A stretch of DNA of 13,524 nt. Source: an uncultured Eubacteriales bacterium (GTDB lineage Bacteria > Bacillota > Clostridia > UBA1381 > UBA9506). This document shows, piece by piece, positions 1-6,720 of this stretch (positions within the stretch are counted from its first letter, which is position 1; each line of letters starts with the position of its first letter). A model generated the notes under the pieces. It did not search any database. It worked only from the letters and a program-made list of their open reading frames with translations, and was not told the origin of the DNA. Both the position numbers and the translations under genes were made by a program. Location of the stretch: contig UQYH01000063.1 in the NCBI GenBank assembly GCA_900545185.1, forward strand, positions 1 to 13,524, given 5' to 3'.

Positions 1-46
1 TTCCCAAAGCTGCGCTGAACATTTGTTTATTTTTAGCAGAAAGCAA
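1..46 (-). CDS. Possible 5' end of a divergent minus-strand gene, cut by the window edge
   Basis: An open frame reads leftward from a possible TTG start at 46-44 to the window edge, about 15 codons, starting (M)LSAKNKQMFSAALG. A purine-rich GAGAGG lies about 6 bases before the TTG, and a promoter-like -10 box (TATAAT at 97-92) lies upstream on the same strand. An in-frame ATG at 22-20 is an alternative start, but it has no ribosome binding site at the right distance. Too little protein is visible to name a family. The call rests only on the promoter, binding site and open frame lining up. Confidence 0.3.
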   Translation of the reverse strand, partial: MLSAKNKQMFSAALG

Positions 47-91
47 AGCTGTCCTCTCTTATTTTTATGTAATTTTTCATTCTTTCGCACT

Positions 92-121
92 ATTATAGCC
101 GAATTGTTATGAATTAAACAA
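92..121 (-). promoter_or_regulatory. Possible divergent promoter for the truncated left-edge gene
   Basis: On the minus strand TATAAT (97-92) is a perfect -10 box. The best -35 candidate is TTGTTT (121-116) with an 18-base spacer, which is weak. Transcription would start near position 85, ahead of the GAGAGG at about 57-52. It lies back to back with the pyrK promoter. Confidence 0.35.
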
Positions 122-129
122 GAAAAGCC

Positions 130-158
130 TTGCAATATCAGCCAATATTTGTTATAAT
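130..158 (+). promoter_or_regulatory. Promoter of the pyrK-pyrD-pgi-thrC-prmA operon
   Basis: TTGCAA (130-135), a 17-base spacer and a perfect TATAAT (153-158), with TG one base upstream of the -10 (extended -10). Transcription should start near 165, giving a leader of about 45 bases before pyrK. That leader is too short for a PyrR-type attenuator; its only visible structure is a weak GCCG/CGGC stem at about 184-196. Confidence 0.7.
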
Positions 159-210
159 AACGAAGGAAACTACGCAGAGCACAGCCGTTTTGCGGCAAAG
201 GAGACAGACT

Positions 211-981
211 ATGAGCTATCAGCTGCACAACTGCACAATATGCGAAAAACAAGAAATTGCACCGCATATCGTATCCATGTGGATTCAAAACGGCGTTTTG
301 GCAAACGCCGCCCGTCCCGGACAGTTTTTACATATAGAATGCGGTGACGCAACCGCCATGCCGCTGCGCCGTCCCATCAGCATTTGCGAGGCAAACGGCG
401 ACAGGCTGCGCATTATTTTTGAAGTAAAAGGCAGGGGCACAACCGCACTTGCGCAAAAAGAAGGCACTCTCAGCGTGCTGGGACCTTTGGGGAACGGTTT
501 TTTAGCGGATAACGCCGCGCACTTTTGCCGCCCGGCCATCATCGGCGGCGGAATCGGTGTCTACCCCCTTTTGTTTTTAGCACAAAAATTAAAGGACGCA
601 AATGTATATCTCGGTTTTCGGACGAAAGAGCTTGTAACGCTGGAATCGGAATTTAAAAGCGCCGCAGCCTCTCTTTCACTTTCAACCGATGACGGCACCT
701 ACGGCCGCCACGGTTTCGCATTGGAGGCTTTAGAGGCCGATTTGCCCGAAAAGCAATTTGATATTTTGTATGCCTGCGGCCCCAAGCCCATGCTGCGCGC
801 CGTAAAGGCCTTTGCCGAAGCGCATGCCCTGCCCTGTCGGCTTTCGCTGGAAGAACGGATGGGCTGCGGCATCGGTGCCTGCTTGACCTGTAGCTGCGAA
901 ACGCCCGAAGAGGGGGCGACCAAATATAAACGTGTGTGCCGCAACGGCCCCGTTTTTTGGGCAGAGGAGGTTATTTTATGA
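211..981 (+). CDS. pyrK: Dihydroorotate dehydrogenase B, electron transfer subunit PyrK
   Basis: Iron-sulfur flavoprotein subunit of class 1B dihydroorotate dehydrogenase. It passes electrons from PyrD to NAD+ in pyrimidine synthesis, in the cytosol. The 256-residue protein has an FAD-binding RPISI motif (54-58), a GRGTTAL segment (74-80), a glycine-rich nucleotide-binding stretch IGGGIGVYPLL (111-121), and a C-terminal [2Fe-2S] set of cysteines at 219, 224, 227 and 243 followed by NGPVF, in the order and spacing expected of PyrK. The ATG at 211 was chosen because AAAGGAGA sits just before it and the family's N-terminus starts here; the open frame extends upstream to a TTG at 130, but that TTG is part of the -35 box. 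Its TGA overlaps the pyrD ATG (ATGA), so the two subunits are probably translationally coupled. First gene of the operon. Confidence 0.95.
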   Translation: MSYQLHNCTICEKQEIAPHIVSMWIQNGVLANAARPGQFLHIECGDATAMPLRRPISICEANGDRLRIIFEVKGRGTTALAQKEGTLSVLGPLGNGFLADNAAHFCRPAIIGGGIGVYPLLFLAQKLKDANVYLGFRTKELVTLESEFKSAAASLSLSTDDGTYGRHGFALEALEADLPEKQFDILYACGPKPMLRAVKAFAEAHALPCRLSLEERMGCGIGACLTCSCETPEEGATKYKRVCRNGPVFWAEEVIL

Positions 982-1886
982 CGGATATGAGGGTTAACAT
1001 CGCCGGTGTGGAGCTTGAAAACCCGATTATTGCCGCCTCCGGCACATTCGGATTCGGACGCGAATACGGTGAGTTATATGATTTAAGCGAACTGGGCGCT
1101 ATTTCGGTGAAAGGGCTGACCAAAACACCGCGCGCCGGAAATCCGCCGACAAGAATTACGGAAACGCCGAGCGGTATTTTAAACAGCGTTGGCCTGCAAA
1201 ATCCCGGTGTGGATGCCTTTATACAAAACGAAATTCCCTTTTTGCGGCAATATCGCTGTAAAATTATTGCCAACATGGCCGGCAGCACCTTTGCCGATTA
1301 TTGCGAGATGGCCGAAAAGCTTTCGGATGCCGATGTGGATATGCTGGAGATGAACATATCCTGTCCCAATGTGAAAGCCGGCGGTGCAGCCTTTGGTACA
1401 AACCCGGATACGGTGCTGAAAATCACATCTGCCGTCCGTCGGTACGCCAAACGGCCTTTAATTGTGAAGCTATCGCCGAACGTGGCCGATATTACCGAAA
1501 CAGCCAAAGCGGCCGAGGCCGGCGGTGCCGATGCGCTTTCCTTAATTAACACATTAACGGGTATGGCCATTGATGCCAAAACACGGCGGCCGATACTGGC
1601 TAACATCATCGGCGGTCTTTCCGGCCCATGCGTAAAGCCCGTGGCGCTGCGCATGGTATATCAGGTTTATAACGCCGTAAATCTCCCGATCATCGGTATG
1701 GGCGGCATTGCAAGCGGTACCGATGCAGCCGAATTTTTGCTGGCCGGCAGCACGGCCGTATCCATCGGCACAGCTAACTTTACCAATCCATATGCCTGCC
1801 TTACGATCCGCGATGAGCTGCAGGCGTATATGAAATCGCAGGGCGTTCATACTATACATGAATTAACCGGCGGTTTACAAATATAA
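978..1886 (+). CDS. pyrD: Dihydroorotate dehydrogenase B, catalytic subunit PyrD (PyrDB)
   Basis: FMN-dependent TIM-barrel enzyme oxidising dihydroorotate to orotate, the fourth step of pyrimidine synthesis. It forms a heterotetramer with PyrK. The 302-residue length fits class 1B. Visible motifs: the substrate/active-site segment MNISCPNVKAGG (125-136) with Cys129 as the class 1 catalytic base, IVKLSPN (162-168), LINTLTGM (189-196), GGLSGP (212-217), and the FMN phosphate region GMGGI (240-244). The start at 978 is supported by AGAGGAGG at 963-970 and the ATGA overlap with pyrK. A cysteine rather than serine base, and the pyrK partner, separate it from class 2 enzymes. No terminator separates it from pgi, 34 bases downstream. 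Confidence 0.96.
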   Translation: MTDMRVNIAGVELENPIIAASGTFGFGREYGELYDLSELGAISVKGLTKTPRAGNPPTRITETPSGILNSVGLQNPGVDAFIQNEIPFLRQYRCKIIANMAGSTFADYCEMAEKLSDADVDMLEMNISCPNVKAGGAAFGTNPDTVLKITSAVRRYAKRPLIVKLSPNVADITETAKAAEAGGADALSLINTLTGMAIDAKTRRPILANIIGGLSGPCVKPVALRMVYQVYNAVNLPIIGMGGIASGTDAAEFLLAGSTAVSIGTANFTNPYACLTIRDELQAYMKSQGVHTIHELTGGLQI

Positions 1887-1920
1887 TTTAGTTATACAGA
1901 TATAAGGTAGGAGGATACAC

Positions 1921-3267
1921 ATGAAAGAACTTACACTGGATTACAGCAAGGCCTTCAATATATCGGCCGACGAACTGGCAAACATGGCCGGTCAGGTGAA
2001 GGACGCACACGAAAAACTGACGAACAAAACCGGCGCAGGCAACGACTTTTTGGGTTGGGTCAATCTGCCGAACGAATATGATAAGGCCGAATATGCACGC
2101 ATTAAGGCGGCTGCCGAAAAAATTCAAAAAACAGCCGATGTATTAATCGTAATCGGCATCGGCGGCTCTTATTTGGGCGCCAAGGCTGCCATTGATTTAT
2201 TTACAAACAGCTTTTACAACATGCAGGACACAGCCGACCGTAAAACGCCGCAGATTTTCTTTGCAGGCAATTCCATCAGCTCGACTTATTTATCCGATTT
2301 ATATAATCTGGTGAAGGATAAAGATATTTGCTTAAACGTCATTTCCAAATCAGGCACAACAACAGAGCCTGCCATTGCCTTCCGCGTATTTAAGGAGCTT
2401 GTAGAACAAAAGTACGGCAAAGAAGGCGCAAAGGATCGCATTTTTGTCACCACGGACAAGGCACGCGGCGCACTTAAAAAGCTGTCCGACCAGGAAGGCT
2501 ACGAAACCTTTGTCATTGCGGATGACATCGGCGGCCGCTACTCTGTTTTAAGCGCTGTCGGCCTTTTGCCGATTGCCGTCTGCGGTGCCGATTTGGACGA
2601 GATTATGCGCGGCGCACAGGATGCATACAAAACCTACGCCAAGGATGAGCTTGCCGAAAATGTATGCTATCAATATGCCGCTCTGCGTAACATTTTGTAC
2701 CGCAAGGGCAAGACCATTGAAATTATGGTCAACTACGAACCTCGTCTGCACTACTTTGCCGAGTGGTGGAAACAGCTTTACGGCGAAAGCGAAGGCAAGG
2801 ATCAGCGCGGCATTTTCCCGGCAGCGGTCGATTTTTCAACCGACCTGCACTCCATGGGTCAATATATTCAAGACGGTTTGCGCAATATTTTTGAAACCGT
2901 TCTGCACGTTGGCACCCCCACGGCAGATGTGACGATTCAGGAGGATGCCGATAATGTGGACGGCCTGAACTTCTTGGCCGGCAAAACCGTATCTCATGTA
3001 AACGAAATGGCATTTTTAGGCACGGTTTTGGCGCACAATGACGGCGGCGTACCGAACCTGATTTTAAACATTCCCGAACTGAATGAATACTACTTCGGCC
3101 AGCTGGTATACTTTTTTGAAAAGGCCTGCGGCATCAGCGGTTATTTACTGGCCGTAAATCCGTTTAACCAGCCGGGCGTCGAAGCTTACAAAAAGAATAT
3201 GTTTGCGCTGTTGGGCAAGCCCGGTTATGAAGACGAAAAGGCTGCTCTTTTGGCGCGGCTGCAATAA
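1921..3267 (+). CDS. pgi: Glucose-6-phosphate isomerase
   Basis: Interconverts glucose-6-phosphate and fructose-6-phosphate in glycolysis and gluconeogenesis. The 448-residue protein is the usual length of the Firmicute form. It shows both classical family signatures: DDIGGRYSVLSAVG (201-214) and GYLLAVNPFNQPGVEAYKK (407-425). The sugar-phosphate loop SKSGTTTEP is at 142-150, the likely catalytic Glu289 in the YGESEGKDQRG segment, His310 in TDLHSMGQ, and Lys424 in the second signature. ATG at 1921 follows TAGGAGG (1908-1914). It lies 34 bases after pyrD and 15 before thrC and is probably co-transcribed with both, although a glycolytic gene between pyrimidine and threonine genes is not a standard arrangement. 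Confidence 0.97.
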   Translation: MKELTLDYSKAFNISADELANMAGQVKDAHEKLTNKTGAGNDFLGWVNLPNEYDKAEYARIKAAAEKIQKTADVLIVIGIGGSYLGAKAAIDLFTNSFYNMQDTADRKTPQIFFAGNSISSTYLSDLYNLVKDKDICLNVISKSGTTTEPAIAFRVFKELVEQKYGKEGAKDRIFVTTDKARGALKKLSDQEGYETFVIADDIGGRYSVLSAVGLLPIAVCGADLDEIMRGAQDAYKTYAKDELAENVCYQYAALRNILYRKGKTIEIMVNYEPRLHYFAEWWKQLYGESEGKDQRGIFPAAVDFSTDLHSMGQYIQDGLRNIFETVLHVGTPTADVTIQEDADNVDGLNFLAGKTVSHVNEMAFLGTVLAHNDGGVPNLILNIPELNEYYFGQLVYFFEKACGISGYLLAVNPFNQPGVEAYKKNMFALLGKPGYEDEKAALLARLQ

Positions 3268-3282
3268 TGTAGGAGGCTTTTC

Positions 3283-4785
3283 ATGGATTACGCAAGTACA
3301 AGGAACAAAAACCTGGCTGTCAGCTCTGCCTTTGCCATTAAAACAGGCTTAGCGCCCGATGGCGGTTTGTTCATTCCCAAGGAAATTCCGCATGTATCGC
3401 AGGACGATATTATGGCGCTGACACAGATGACCTATCCCGAACGCGCCGCTTCTATTTTGGAAAAGTTTTTAACTGATTTTACCAAGGCAGAGGTTGAGGA
3501 CTGCACTTACAGCGCTTATACCAAAGAAAAATTTGAAACCGATGAAATCGCACCGCTTTACAAGCTGACGGACGACATCTATTTTTTAGAACTGTGGCAT
3601 GGCCCTACCTGCGCATTTAAAGATCTGGCTCTGCAAATTTTGCCGCATCTTTTACGCAAATCTGTCACCAAAACAGGCGAAACAAAAGAAATTGTCATTT
3701 TGGTTGCCACCTCCGGCGATACCGGCAAGGCCGCCCTGGAAGGCTTTAAAGATGTTGAAGGCACACGCATTATCGTTTTTTATCCCGATAAGGGCGTATC
3801 AAGCATGCAAAAACGCCAAATGGTTACACAGGACGGTAACAACGTAGATGTCGCTGCCGTAATCGGTAACTTTGACGATGCGCAAAGCGGCGTTAAGCAA
3901 ATTTTCGGTGATGCTGATTATGCAGACGTACTGGAGCGGAACAATTTCATGCTGTCCAGCGCCAATTCCATTAACTGGGGACGGTTGGTACCGCAGATTG
4001 TGTACTACTTCTCTGCTTACTGCAACTTAGTTAAAAATGACGAAATTACAATCGGTGATCCGGTTAATTTCGTTGTGCCGACCGGTAATTTCGGTAACAT
4101 TTTAGCTGCATATTATGCAAAAGAAATGGGACTGCCCATTCATAAGCTGATTTGCGCTTCTAACGAAAATAATGTACTGACCGATTTCATCAGAACCGGC
4201 GTGTATGATAAAAACAGACCGTTTAAAACCACCTCTTCCCCCTCGATGGATATTTTAATTTCGAGTAATTTGGAGCGGTTTTTATATCAGGCAACCGGCT
4301 GTGATGATATGCGTGTGGCAGGCTGGATGCGTGAGCTGGCCGAAACCGGACGCTATGAGGTGCCGGATGTTACCAAGGCCAAAATTAAAGAGATTTTTTA
4401 CGGCGGATTTTGCGATGATGCCGCAACCCTTGACGAAATCGGTAAAACAAATCGCGAAAACGGCTATGTAATGGATACGCACACGGCTGTTGCCAAGTGT
4501 GTGTATGAGCAATATCGGGCAGAGACAGGCGACGAAACCAAAACGGTTATCGTTTCCACCGCAAGTCCGTTTAAGTTTTGCGATAAGGTGCTGACCGCCA
4601 TTTGCGGAGCCGATGCCGCCGCAGGACTTGATGATTTTGCACTGCTCGAAACCTTGGCCGAAAAAGCAGAGCTGACGATTCCTGCCTCTCTGGCATCCTT
4701 AAAGACAAAGCCCATCATCTTTACCACAACCTGTGATAAAGATGAAATGTATGATGTTGTCAGCCATATGCTGAATTTATCGTAA
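3283..4785 (+). CDS. thrC: Threonine synthase
   Basis: PLP enzyme turning O-phosphohomoserine into threonine, the last step of threonine synthesis. The 500-residue protein belongs to the longer type of threonine synthase (as in E. coli and yeast), not the roughly 350-residue Bacillus type. Evidence: the N-terminal YASTRNK motif (3-9), the PLP-binding lysine in HGPTCAFKDLALQ (Lys113), the phosphate-contacting TSGDTGKAAL (143-152), and VPTGNFGN at about 266-273. ATG at 3283 follows AGGAGG at 3271-3276. No other threonine genes (hom, thrB) are in the window. It is 15 bases after pgi and 12 before prmA. Confidence 0.95.
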   Translation: MDYASTRNKNLAVSSAFAIKTGLAPDGGLFIPKEIPHVSQDDIMALTQMTYPERAASILEKFLTDFTKAEVEDCTYSAYTKEKFETDEIAPLYKLTDDIYFLELWHGPTCAFKDLALQILPHLLRKSVTKTGETKEIVILVATSGDTGKAALEGFKDVEGTRIIVFYPDKGVSSMQKRQMVTQDGNNVDVAAVIGNFDDAQSGVKQIFGDADYADVLERNNFMLSSANSINWGRLVPQIVYYFSAYCNLVKNDEITIGDPVNFVVPTGNFGNILAAYYAKEMGLPIHKLICASNENNVLTDFIRTGVYDKNRPFKTTSSPSMDILISSNLERFLYQATGCDDMRVAGWMRELAETGRYEVPDVTKAKIKEIFYGGFCDDAATLDEIGKTNRENGYVMDTHTAVAKCVYEQYRAETGDETKTVIVSTASPFKFCDKVLTAICGADAAAGLDDFALLETLAEKAELTIPASLASLKTKPIIFTTTCDKDEMYDVVSHMLNLS

Positions 4786-4797
4786 CAGGAGGCCATT

Positions 4798-5775
4798 ATG
4801 GGAAAAAGCTGGATTTGTGCCACCATTTACACCACATCTGAAGGGATTGAACCTGTCAGCGGCTGTTTGTATCAGCTTGGCATTAACGGTCTTGAAATTG
4901 AGGACGAGACAGATTTTAAGACTTTTTTGGAAGAAAACCGCTCCGCATGGGACTATGTGGATGAAGAACTGCTGCAGCAAAAAGCCTGTGAAACAAATAT
5001 CAAGATTTATGTCACAAACGACAGTGCCGGCCGCGAAACCTTAGGGGAGGTTGAGCGCAGCATGCGCAGACTTGCGACAAGCGATACCGAAGGCGCTTTC
5101 GGCAGTTTGCGGCTGGCTCTCTCCGATATGGATGAAGAAGACTGGGCCAACAACTGGAAGCAGTATTTTAAGCCTCTTTCCGTTGGTCAAAACATTTTAA
5201 TTTTACCGGAATGGGAAACACAGCCTGCCGGTACGGAGGATCGAACGGTTTTCGTCATCAATCCGGGCATGAGCTTTGGTACAGGCTCGCATCATACCAC
5301 ACGTCTTTGCTTAGAGCGGCTGGAGCAATACATAAAGCCCGGCATGGAAGTACTGGATTTAGGCTGCGGCAGCGGTATTCTTTCTTCTGTTGCGCTTCTG
5401 CTCGGCGCTGCTTCTGCCACTGCAGTGGATATTGACCCCAACGCCGCGCATATTGCGCGCGAAAATGCACAACGTAACGGCATTCCCGATGATCGTTACC
5501 GTATTTTTGCGGGCAATGTGCTGGAGGATGAAGCTTTAATCCGCACCATTGCAGACAGGCAATATGACTTGATTTTAGCAAACATTGTGGCCGATGTTAT
5601 CATTGCCTTGGCTCCAACTGTTCCGCCCTTATTAAAGGACGGCGGCACATATATCACCTCCGGCATCATCACCGAACGCGGCGATGAAGTGCTTGCTGCC
5701 TATGCCAAAACACCGTTAACCTTGCAGCACACCGCGCAAAGCGGCGATTGGCTGGCGTTTGATTACCAAAAATAA
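4798..5775 (+). CDS. prmA: Ribosomal protein L11 methyltransferase PrmA
   Basis: SAM-dependent methyltransferase that modifies lysines and the N-terminus of ribosomal protein L11. The 325-residue protein has the family layout: an N-terminal substrate-recognition domain (about 1-110), a linker with WKQYFKPL (120-127), then a Rossmann-fold domain with FGTGSHHTT (160-168), SAM motif I VLDLGCGSG (185-193), the acidic ribose contact DIDP (211-214) and LANIVAD (260-266). Many PrmA proteins have FGTGTHPTT at the first position; the SHH form here is a mild variant with the key Gly-Thr-Gly intact. ATG at 4798 follows CAGGAGG. It is the last gene of the plus-strand operon; only weak dyads, with no good T-tract, lie downstream. 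Confidence 0.93.
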   Translation: MGKSWICATIYTTSEGIEPVSGCLYQLGINGLEIEDETDFKTFLEENRSAWDYVDEELLQQKACETNIKIYVTNDSAGRETLGEVERSMRRLATSDTEGAFGSLRLALSDMDEEDWANNWKQYFKPLSVGQNILILPEWETQPAGTEDRTVFVINPGMSFGTGSHHTTRLCLERLEQYIKPGMEVLDLGCGSGILSSVALLLGAASATAVDIDPNAAHIARENAQRNGIPDDRYRIFAGNVLEDEALIRTIADRQYDLILANIVADVIIALAPTVPPLLKDGGTYITSGIITERGDEVLAAYAKTPLTLQHTAQSGDWLAFDYQK

Positions 5776-5783
5776 AATGTGAT

Positions 5784-5835
5784 GTATGCTAAAGCATACT
5801 TTAAACGATTGTATTGAGTGATTTATACAATACAA
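5784..5835 (+). other. Weak hairpins downstream of prmA, possible poor terminator
   Basis: Two dyads follow the prmA stop. The first is GTATGC-TAAA-GCATAC (5784-5799), followed by only TTT. The second is a pair of overlapping, mutually exclusive stems: ATTGTAT (5808-5814) with ATACAAT (5825-5831), or TTGTATTG (5809-5816) with CAATACAA (5828-5835). Neither has a convincing T-tract, so operon transcripts may continue into the tRNA terminator at 6003. Confidence 0.4.
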
Positions 5836-5861
5836 AATTGATAAATAATCTAATAAAACTC

Positions 5862-5890
5862 TTGCAATTGTGCATGAAATTTGATATAAT
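5862..5890 (+). promoter_or_regulatory. Promoter of the tRNA-Val gene
   Basis: TTGCAA (5862-5867), a 17-base spacer and perfect TATAAT (5885-5890), with TGA directly before it forming an extended -10. Transcription should start near 5897, about 22 bases before the mature tRNA. Confidence 0.75.
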
Positions 5891-5897
5891 AATACAT

Positions 5898-5915
5898 GCT
5901 GAGCATTAGCTCAGC
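5898..5915 (+). other. Perfect hairpin in the 5' leader of the tRNA
   Basis: GCTGAGC-ATTA-GCTCAGC is a perfect 7-bp stem with a 4-base loop. It begins about where transcription should start and ends three bases before the mature tRNA. It would cap the precursor's 5' leader and lie next to the RNase P cleavage site. The 3' arm GCTCAG also copies the D-stem region of the tRNA (AGCTCAG at 5928-5934), so an alternative fold is possible. Confidence 0.5.
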
Positions 5916-5918
5916 CAA

Positions 5919-5995
5919 GAGGGTATAGCTCAGTTGGTCAGAGCGCTTGCTTGACATGCAAGAGGTCGATGGTTCAAGTCCATTTATCCTCACCA
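5919..5995 (+). tRNA. tRNA-Val, anticodon GAC
   Basis: A full 77-base cloverleaf. The acceptor stem GAGGGTA pairs with TATCCTC with one G-U pair. The D-arm is GCTC..GAGC, the anticodon stem is CTTGC/GCAAG around the loop TTGACAT (anticodon GAC, reading GUC/GUU valine codons), and the T-arm GATGG-TTCAAGT-CCATT has the conserved TTCAA. Discriminator base A and an encoded CCA end the gene. It is a single gene, not part of a tRNA cluster within the window. Confidence 0.93.
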
Positions 5996-6002
5996 TATGC
6001 CC

Positions 6003-6034
6003 TGTAGGCCGCTCATAGAGCGGCCTACATTTTT
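6003..6034 (+). terminator. Terminator of the tRNA-Val transcript
   Basis: A perfect 12-bp GC-rich stem, TGTAGGCCGCTC (6003-6014) with GAGCGGCCTACA (6018-6029), with a 3-base loop and followed by TTTTT (6030-6034). It starts eight bases after the tRNA CCA end. Confidence 0.9.
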
Positions 6035-6054
6035 ATGCAAAAAGATATTTTATG

Positions 6055-6089
6055 AAAAAGTGCCGGAAAGCTTCTGCTTTCCGGCACTT
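6055..6089 (-). terminator. Terminator of the DUF1836-NfeD-flotillin-HAD operon
   Basis: A perfect 14-bp stem, AAGTGCCGGAAAGC (6058-6071) and GCTTTCCGGCACTT (6076-6089), with a 4-base loop. Read on the minus strand it ends in a run of five T. It sits about 45 bases beyond the HAD gene stop and faces the tRNA terminator. Confidence 0.85.
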
Positions 6090-6134
6090 CAATTATTATG
6101 ATGCACAAGATCCGTCCATCGTTTTGCACGCCGA

Positions 6135-6701
6135 TTATCCCTGCGGCCATGGCGCACATTTCCCTTTTGTGACCAAATAGGCTTTTTCTGCCAAGCTTGC
6201 CATGGGCGAATCCGAGAGAGAATCGGAGTAAAAACGTTCCACCCGTCCTTGCGGATACAGTGCACGAAAACGCTTCACTTTTTCGGGGCCGTGACAATTT
6301 GCGCCCGTGTACTCCCCTGTCACCCGGTTGACCTCTGATGCAATAAGGCTTGAAATACCCAGCATGCGGCAAGCCGGCTGCAAAAAAAAGGTTGGCGAAG
6401 CTGAAATGATCACATCCTCCGGTTGTTGCTGTGCCAAGTAATACGGCTCTATTTTATGAAGATGCGCCGCCCAAAACACTTCCAATTCCTGCTCCATATC
6501 GGGAATATCCCTAAAATAACGGTAAAAAACCTCTTTCATTTGTGTTTTGCTGATTGTATGCAGCAGGTAATGACGCACAAAAGCGACTGCTTGTGCCGGA
6601 AGGCGGCACAAGATTTTTTTGTGCCGCCTAAGGCAAAACCAATAAAAATCACAGCTGCTGTCATCCCGATAGATTGTTTTATCAAAGTCATACACATTCA
6701 T
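6135..6701 (-). CDS. HAD-superfamily phosphatase-like protein (subfamily IB type)
   Basis: Predicted soluble phosphohydrolase of 188 residues. HAD motif I is VYDFDKTI with Asp5 (nucleophile) and Asp7. Motif II is the serine in VIISASP (about 100-102). Motif III is Lys141 in GPEKVKRF. Motif IV is SDSLSDSP with Asp160 and Asp164. The alpha-helical segment between motifs I and II (about 15-90) fits the C1 cap of subfamily IB, which includes SerB-like enzymes and lipid-phosphate or nucleotide phosphatases. The substrate cannot be read from the sequence. The ATG at 6701 follows GAAGGAAAAC. It starts 19 bases after the flotillin stop, so it is most likely the last gene of that operon. No signal peptide or membrane segment is obvious; it should act in the cytosol. 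Confidence 0.8.
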   Translation of the reverse strand: MNVYDFDKTIYRDDSSCDFYWFCLRRHKKILCRLPAQAVAFVRHYLLHTISKTQMKEVFYRYFRDIPDMEQELEVFWAAHLHKIEPYYLAQQQPEDVIISASPTFFLQPACRMLGISSLIASEVNRVTGEYTGANCHGPEKVKRFRALYPQGRVERFYSDSLSDSPMASLAEKAYLVTKGKCAPWPQG

Positions 6702-6720
6702 AGCTGTTTTCCTTCATCGG

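Noticed and set aside
130..210. N-terminal extension of PyrK from a TTG at 130
   Set aside because: The TTG is part of the -35 box of the promoter and the extension is unlike PyrK; the ATG at 211 has a good binding site.
160..210. PyrR-type attenuator or riboswitch in the pyrK leader
   Set aside because: The leader is only about 45 bases, with just a 4-bp weak stem and no terminator hairpin.
4282..4826. Minus-strand open frames opposite thrC
   Set aside because: They lie wholly or mostly over a well-supported thrC and show no recognisable domain or start signal.
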